In this document: in pieces, positions 61,501 through 64,000 of the stretch
How the letters are laid out: every line of letters begins with the position of its first letter
Position numbering within the stretch: the stretch's first letter is position 1
Assembly: GCF_041435095.1 (NCBI RefSeq)
Contig: NZ_CP108025.1
Span: 5,766,001-5,830,000, forward strand
Direction: 5' to 3'
Length of the DNA: 64,000 bases
From: Kitasatospora sp. NBC_00315
GTDB taxonomy: Bacteria > Actinomycetota > Actinomycetes > Streptomycetales > Streptomycetaceae
Made by a program: the position numbers and the translations under genes
The notes under the pieces: model-generated
Told to the model about the DNA's origin: nothing
Database searches by the model: none
What the model saw: the letters and a program-made list of their open reading frames with translations, nothing else

Positions 61501-64000
61501 CGCGGCGGCGGACACGGCCGATCGGGAGGCGTTGGCGGCGGTGTTGGCGGCGGTTCCGGCGGAGCATCCGTTGACGGCGGTGGTGCACACGGCCGGTGTG
61601 GTGGACGACGGTGTCATCGGTGCGTTGAGCCCGGAGCGGTTGGACACGGTGCTGCGGCCGAAGGCCGACGGTGCCTGGCACCTGCACGAGCTCACCCGCG
61701 ACAACCCGGACCTCGCCGCCTTCGTCCTCTACTCCTCGGTGGCGGGCGTGCTCGGCTCGCCCGGCCAGGCGGCCTACTCCGCCGCGAACACCTTCCTGGA
61801 CGCCCTGGCCCAGCACCGGCACGCCGAGGGCCTGCCCGCGCAGTCCCTCGCCTGGGGCCAGTGGGAGCAGGCCAGCGGCATCACCGGCCGGCTCAGCCGT
61901 ACCGACCTGGCCCGACTGGCCCGGCTCGGCATCCGGCCGCTCGGCTCCGACGAGGGCGCCGAACTGTTCGACGCGGCCCAACTGCGCTCCGACGCGCCCG
62001 TACTGGTGCCCGCACCGCTCGATCTGACCGCCCTCGCCGCCACCGGTGAGCCGGCGGCGCCGCTGCTGCGCGCCCTGCTGGGAGACCGGCCGGGCCGGGC
62101 CCGGCCCGCCGCCTCCCGGAGCGCGGCGACCGCCGCCCCCCGGTCCACCCTGGCCGAGCGGCTGGGCGCGCTGGCGGACGACGCCGAGCGGGAGGCCGAA
62201 CTGCTCCAGCTGGTACGTGCCGAGGTCGCCACGGTGCTCGGCACCGAGCCGGGGGAGATCGGGGCCCGCAAGGCCTTCACCGCACTGGGCGTCGACTCGC
62301 TGACCGCCGTCGAGCTGCGCAACCGGCTCAACGCCGCCACCGGGCTGCGGCTCTCGGCGACTCTGGTCTTCGACCACCCGACCCCGGCGGTGCTCGCGGA
62401 ACACCTGCGGGAGGAACTGCTGGGCAGCGCACCGGTGGTGGCGGCCGTCGCCACCACGGTCGCGGCGCGGCCGCAGGACGAGCAGATCGCGATCGTCGGC
62501 ATGGCCTGCCGGCTGCCCGGCGGGGTCACCTCGCCGGACGAGCTCTGGCAACTGGTCACCGAAGGCCGCGACGCCGTCTCGGAGTTCCCCGAGGACCGTG
62601 GCTGGGACGTCGAGTCGCTCTACTCGCAGGACCCAGAGAAGCCCGGGACCTCGTACACCCGGCACGGCGGGTTCCTGGAGCAGGCCGCCGACTTCGACGC
62701 CGAGTTCTTCGGGATCTCGCCGCGCGAGGCGCTCGCCACCGACCCGCAGCAGCGGCTGCTGCTGGAGACGGGCTGGGAGGCGCTGGAGAGCGCCGGCATC
62801 GACCCGAACACGCTGCGCGGCAGCCGTACGGGTGTGTTCGCCGGTGTGATGTACCACGACTACGCCCCGCGGGTGCGGGAGATCCCGGCCGAGTTGGAGG
62901 GCTGGCTGGGCAACGGCACGGCGGGGAGCGTCGCCTCCGGCCGGATCTCGTACTCCTTCGGTTTCGAGGGCCCGGCGGTCACCGTCGACACGGCCTGCTC
63001 GTCCTCGCTGGTGGCGCTGCACCTGGCCGCCCAGTCGCTGCGCTCCGGCGAGTGCGACCTGGCACTGGCGGGCGGCGTGGCGGTGATGTCCACGCCGACC
63101 ACCTTCGTGGAGTTCAGCCGGCAGAAGGCGCTCTCCGCCGACGGCCGCTGCAAGGCGTTCGGCGCCGGGGCGGACGGTACGGGGTGGGCGGAGGGGGTCG
63201 GGCTGCTGCTGGTGGAGCGGTTGTCGGACGCCCGGCGCAACGGCCACCGGGTGCTCGCGGTGGTCCGGGGGACGGCGATCAACCAGGACGGCGCGTCCAA
63301 CGGCCTGACCGCGCCCAGCGGCCCGGCCCAGCAGCGGGTCATCCGCCAGGCGCTGACCAACGCCGGGCTCGACACCGGCGACGTGGACGTGGTCGAGGGC
63401 CACGGCACCGGCACCACGCTCGGCGACCCGATCGAGGCGGGCGCCCTGCTGGCCACCTACGGTCAGGACCGGCCGGCCGACCGGCCGCTCTGGCTGGGTT
63501 CGTTGAAGTCCAACATCGGCCACACCCAGGCCGCCGCCGGCGCGGCCGGCGTGATCAAGATGATCCAGGCGATCCGGCACGGCGTGCTGCCCCGCACACT
63601 GCACGCGCAGGAGCCCTCGCCGTACGTGGACTGGGAGTCCGGTGCGGTCCGGCTGCTGACCGACGCCCAGGACTGGCCGCTGACCGGCGGCCCGCGCCGG
63701 GCCGGGGTGTCCTCCTTCGGGGTGAGCGGCACCAACGCGCACGTGATCATCGAGCAGGCCCCCGAGGCCGAGGGCGAGCCGGCCGGCGGCGAGCGCCCGA
63801 CGGCGCTGCCGTGGGTGCTCTCGGCCCGCACCGCGCGAGCCCTCCAGGCCCAGGCCGGCCGGCTGGCCGACCACCTGGAGGGCGGCGCGGATCCGGTGGA
63901 CGCCGCGTACTCGCTGGTGACCACGCGCGCCGCCCTGGAGGAGCGGGCCGTGCTGGTGGGCGACCGGGCGGGCCTGCGGGCGCTGGCCGCCGGCGACCCG
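52550..64000 (+). CDS. Type I modular PKS with at least three modules (3' end missing)
   Basis: At least 3817 residues; the frame is open to the window end. GAGAGG precedes the ATG. The N-terminus (NEEKLRDYLNRVAAELQQTR) is a coiled-coil docking domain that should accept the PKS1 tail. Module 2: KS (43-467, Cys 214), AT (from 568; GHSQG Ser 659, YASH 759, methylmalonyl), KR (1229-1414; GGTGALG, LHD in place of LDD, no A-type Trp), ACP (Ser 1536). Module 3: KS (1596, Cys 1768), AT (2117; GHSVG Ser 2207, HAFH 2304, malonyl), DH (HVALGTVIVP His 2509, Asp 2671), KR (VDD, Tyr 3076, B-type), ACP (Ser 3250). Module 4: KS (3313 onward, Cys 3483), then the start of its AT. No ER in modules 2 or 3. The chain after module 3 would be a 5-hydroxy-4-methylnon-2-enoyl thioester. 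Confidence 0.96.
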   Translation, partial: MTTNEEKLRDYLNRVAAELQQTRRRLAEAEAKSQPQETGHEPIAIVGMACRLPGEVRGPDDVWRLVTEERDAVGPFPADRGWDLDHLYDPDPDRPGRSYAREGGFLYDAGEFDAGFFGISPREALASDPQQRLLLETAWEALEHAAIDPTTLRGSRTGVFAGVIAQEYGPSLHHLPAEKTDGYVLTGTTTSVASGRIAYTLGLEGPAVTVDTACSSSLVALHLAAQALRSGECSLALAGGATVLAAPGMFIEFSRQRGLAPDGRCKPFAGAADGTGWGEGAGVLVLEKLSDAQRHGHRVLAVLRGSAVNQDGSSSQLTAPSGPSQQRVIREALAAAGLGPGDVDAVEAHGTGTRLGDPIEAQALIATYGQGRSAEQPLWLGSLKSNIGHTQAAAGVAGVIKVVQALKHGVLPRSLHVDEPSPHVDWSAGTVRLLTEAQAWPQVDRPRRAAVSAFGVSGTNAHVIIEQAPEPAVGQEQEQELREAPATLPWVVSARTPEALRAQAARLVEHLAGGADPVDTSYALATTRAALEERAVLIGDPAGLRALAEGEDAPGLVRGRADADGKVVFVFPGQGSQWAGMAAGLLDSAPVFAERIEACAAALAPYTDWSLLDVLRGVEGGPDPDRVDVLQPALWAVMVSLAELWKSYGVRPDAVVGHSQGEVAAAYVAGALSLDDAARIVALRAQALATISGRGGMVAVPLPLAAVEPRLAAWAGRLSIGVLNGPSSVVVSGDLDALAELTEQYTAEGVRVRPVAIDYASHSGQTDALRDRLAELLAPVRPVTGEIPLVSTVTGDWQDTAGLDAGYWFLNLRRTVRFEEATRALAADGHTVFVEISPHPVLTGAIEDTLESAGTRGAAVVGSLRRDQGGPARWLASVAELYVRGVAVDWSAAFAGAAPRRAELPTYAFQRQRYWLDATKSPELLTAAGSGAADDPFWELVAGQDAGRLAEAIGVDDAQIGPVLPALASWWERRRTASAADSWRHRVLWRPVPTPAGDRLTGTWLLAVPEESAGSPESPAQAGAPAQAGAPEQAEQAEQAEHARIAALTRELTARGARVVPVTVGTDRVGAAEALRAADTGEVTGVVSLLASAPGGHPAFEAVPRGYAANVTLTQALDDAGLAVPLWFVTRGAVATGPSDAVTDPAQALVWGFGAILAVESPAQWGGLVDLPQDVDERSWGQLGALLAAKGPGREAEAAIRPAGAFARRLVPAPLGAEPAREPWSPVGTTLITGGTGALGGHLARWLARRGAEHLLLVSRRGADAPGAAELAAELAESGTRVSFAAADVADRAELAAVLAAVPAELPLKAVVHTAAALHDGLIPTLTPEQLDLALRAKVGAARLLHELTAELELSAFVLFSSVAGLSGIPGQANYAPGNAYLDALAAQRVAAGLPATSVAWGHWAGAGIAADGAEAQLLRHGLVSLPPEPAVEVLGQILDHGESHLVVADIDWPVFYRGRTHPLAAELPGVRQESAQPSDAPVGDDPAARLAALPAAERRRGLLAVVRAQAAAVQGHRSAEAIDPARAFRNQGFDSLTAVEFRNRLGAATGRRLPATLVFDHPTPAALTDWLAGELWGTEAAAPAALPQARPVDDDPIVIVGMACRFPGGVASPEDLWQLVTDGVDALTEFPADRGWDLERLYSADPDRPGTSYAKHGGFLDSAGDFDPGFFGIPPREAPAIDPQQRLLLETTWEAFERAGIDPEALRGSRTGVFAGISGRDYGTAAQHVPDELEAYLGIGNAASVASGRISYSFGFEGPAVTVDTACSSSLVALHLAAQSLRSGESDLAVAGGVLVMSTPTTFIEFSRQRAMSPDGRCKAFAAAADGTGWAEGVGLLLVERLSDARRNGHEVLAVLRGSAVNQDGASNGLTAPSGPSQQRVIRQALAVAGLGTGDVDVVEAHGTGTTLGDPIEAQALIATYGQGRSAEQPLLLGSVKSNIGHTQAAAGVAGVIKMVQALKHGLLPRTLHVDEPSPHVDWSQGTVRLLTEEQAWPEVGRPRRAGVSAFGVSGTNAHVIIEQAPEPAVEPTEGAAPAVLPWVVSARTPEALRAQAAQLAEHLSTGSEPVDTAYALATTRAALEERAVVIGDLAAGLDALALGESAPTVVTGSSVGAGGLAFLFSGQGSQRVGMGGELAAAYPVFAEAFGAVAAELDPLLGVSLAQVVASGEGLDGTGLTQPALFAVEVALFRLFESWGVRPDFVSGHSVGELSAAHVAGVLSLRDAAVLVAARARLMAALPSGGAMVAVQASEEEVVAALSAGVSVAAVNGPSSVVVSGDEAAVVAFGEVFAGRGRRTRRLRVSHAFHSAHMDGMLVEFGAVAASLSFAAPSIPVVSNLTGRIASAQEITDPGYWVRHVREAVRFADVVRELDANGVTTFVELGPDGTLSALVREALPDAVAVPVLRRDAPEAAAAVTALAQVHVRGHRVDWTALFTGPRPTRVTLPTYPFQRRRYWLEPGSGRGADAAGLGLGAPGHPLLGAVVAQPDSDGVLLTGSLSLRTHPWLADHVALGTVIVPGAALVELAIRAGDEVGASTLEELVVEAPLVLPERAAVQLQVRAGAPDEAGARPVTIHSRGDDGDWQRHASGTLLPVSAPAGFDLTAWPPANAEQLPVEDVYQALADAGLAYGPAFRGLRTVWRDGETFYAEAALPEALREQAGRFGLHPALLDAALQLPGLVGAPDGGGRLPFAYRTVALHASGAAELRIRLTVDGPERFTLRATDGAGAPVVSIASLVTRSVSGEQFAARRPVRRDSLFAVEWPELSPTGTDTPGSPLRSGPVDAEALRWVAVRAAAGPHPAGSDVPAQVRSALGEALAVVQDWVSEERDRSSRLVVVTRGAVAVAGGENPDPVAASVWGLLRSAQSENPDRIVLLDLDGHPDSEAASAEAVRTALAAGEHQLALRAGTVHVPRLVRASSAEVVGRVWDPEGTVLVTGGTGVLGGVLARHLVVERGVRHLVLVSRSGGEAPGASELARLGATVTFAAADTADREALAAVLAAVPAEHPLTAVVHTAGVVDDGVIGALSPERLDTVLRPKADGAWHLHELTRDNPDLAAFVLYSSVAGVLGSPGQAAYSAANTFLDALAQHRHAEGLPAQSLAWGQWEQASGITGRLSRTDLARLARLGIRPLGSDEGAELFDAAQLRSDAPVLVPAPLDLTALAATGEPAAPLLRALLGDRPGRARPAASRSAATAAPRSTLAERLGALADDAEREAELLQLVRAEVATVLGTEPGEIGARKAFTALGVDSLTAVELRNRLNAATGLRLSATLVFDHPTPAVLAEHLREELLGSAPVVAAVATTVAARPQDEQIAIVGMACRLPGGVTSPDELWQLVTEGRDAVSEFPEDRGWDVESLYSQDPEKPGTSYTRHGGFLEQAADFDAEFFGISPREALATDPQQRLLLETGWEALESAGIDPNTLRGSRTGVFAGVMYHDYAPRVREIPAELEGWLGNGTAGSVASGRISYSFGFEGPAVTVDTACSSSLVALHLAAQSLRSGECDLALAGGVAVMSTPTTFVEFSRQKALSADGRCKAFGAGADGTGWAEGVGLLLVERLSDARRNGHRVLAVVRGTAINQDGASNGLTAPSGPAQQRVIRQALTNAGLDTGDVDVVEGHGTGTTLGDPIEAGALLATYGQDRPADRPLWLGSLKSNIGHTQAAAGAAGVIKMIQAIRHGVLPRTLHAQEPSPYVDWESGAVRLLTDAQDWPLTGGPRRAGVSSFGVSGTNAHVIIEQAPEAEGEPAGGERPTALPWVLSARTARALQAQAGRLADHLEGGADPVDAAYSLVTTRAALEERAVLVGDRAGLRALAAGDP
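58025..58101 (+). repeat. 77-bp stretch of KS3 identical to KS4
   Basis: Identical to 63170-63246 over 77 bp, with synonymous positions also conserved (including a TTG leucine codon), while flanking KS sequence differs. Indicates recent exchange between modules. Confidence 0.9.
63170..63246 (+). repeat. 77-bp stretch of KS4 identical to KS3
   Basis: Partner of 58025-58101; it lies in the KS segment encoding DGTGWAEGVGLLLVERLSDA and onward. Confidence 0.9.

Noticed and set aside
46607..63874. Minus-strand open frames of 2965 and 2350 codons through the PKS genes
   Set aside because: They mirror the PKS reading frames; composition is Gly/Arg/Gln/Val-rich low complexity without any domain. An antisense effect of high GC3.

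Overview
The window is very GC-rich actinomycete chromosome with Streptomyces-style gene structure: GTG and TTG starts, purine-rich ribosome sites, 4-bp ATGA overlaps, and long open antisense frames caused by GC bias. Gene content and order (aceE, DUF3052, ahpE, terD, terD, terC) indicate Streptomycetaceae (Streptomyces or Kitasatospora). Species cannot be assigned from this sequence alone.

Left part (1-17,861): the end of a MerR regulator overlapping an aldo/keto reductase; two secreted DUF1023 alpha/beta hydrolases; a Dyp-type peroxidase fused to a four-repeat hemopexin-like domain; a GlxA-like secreted copper radical oxidase beside it; a membrane acyltransferase; a NarL-type two-component system; a divergent TetR/MFS-efflux pair with inverted-repeat operators; a polytopic membrane protein; and a photolyase.

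Middle part (17,957-36,647): a core-genome block with aceE, a DUF3052 gene and an AhpE-like peroxiredoxin, followed by a large Ter (tellurium-resistance-like) stress region. It has two canonical calcium-type TerD genes, a TerC/DUF475 membrane protein, a DUF2637 membrane protein with a Ser/Tyr-rich tail, a TerA-like protein and a TerD protein with a Pro/Gly/Tyr-rich tail. Next comes a four-gene strand-coherent module: a C-C bond lyase of the HpcH/citrate-lyase type, a phosphoribosyltransferase with a TRSP domain, a StiP-type PRTase and a HAD phosphatase. Gene-neighbourhood studies have predicted that this module makes a nucleoside-like metabolite. An FmdB zinc ribbon, a coiled-coil membrane protein and tRNA-Val(TAC) close the region.

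Right part (36,800-64,000): a NERD-domain protein, small or decayed genes, then the left edge of a modular type I polyketide cluster. A large LuxR-family (LAL) regulator precedes a 201-bp intergenic region carrying three CTAGGGGT-type elements, and then two PKS genes. PKS1 is a KSQ-AT-ACP loading module plus a fully reducing module and a C-terminal docking domain. PKS2 has an N-terminal docking helix, KS-AT-KR-ACP, KS-AT-DH-KR-ACP and a further KS, and runs off the window. Motifs predict a propionate starter, then malonyl (fully reduced), methylmalonyl (beta-hydroxy) and malonyl (alkene) extensions.
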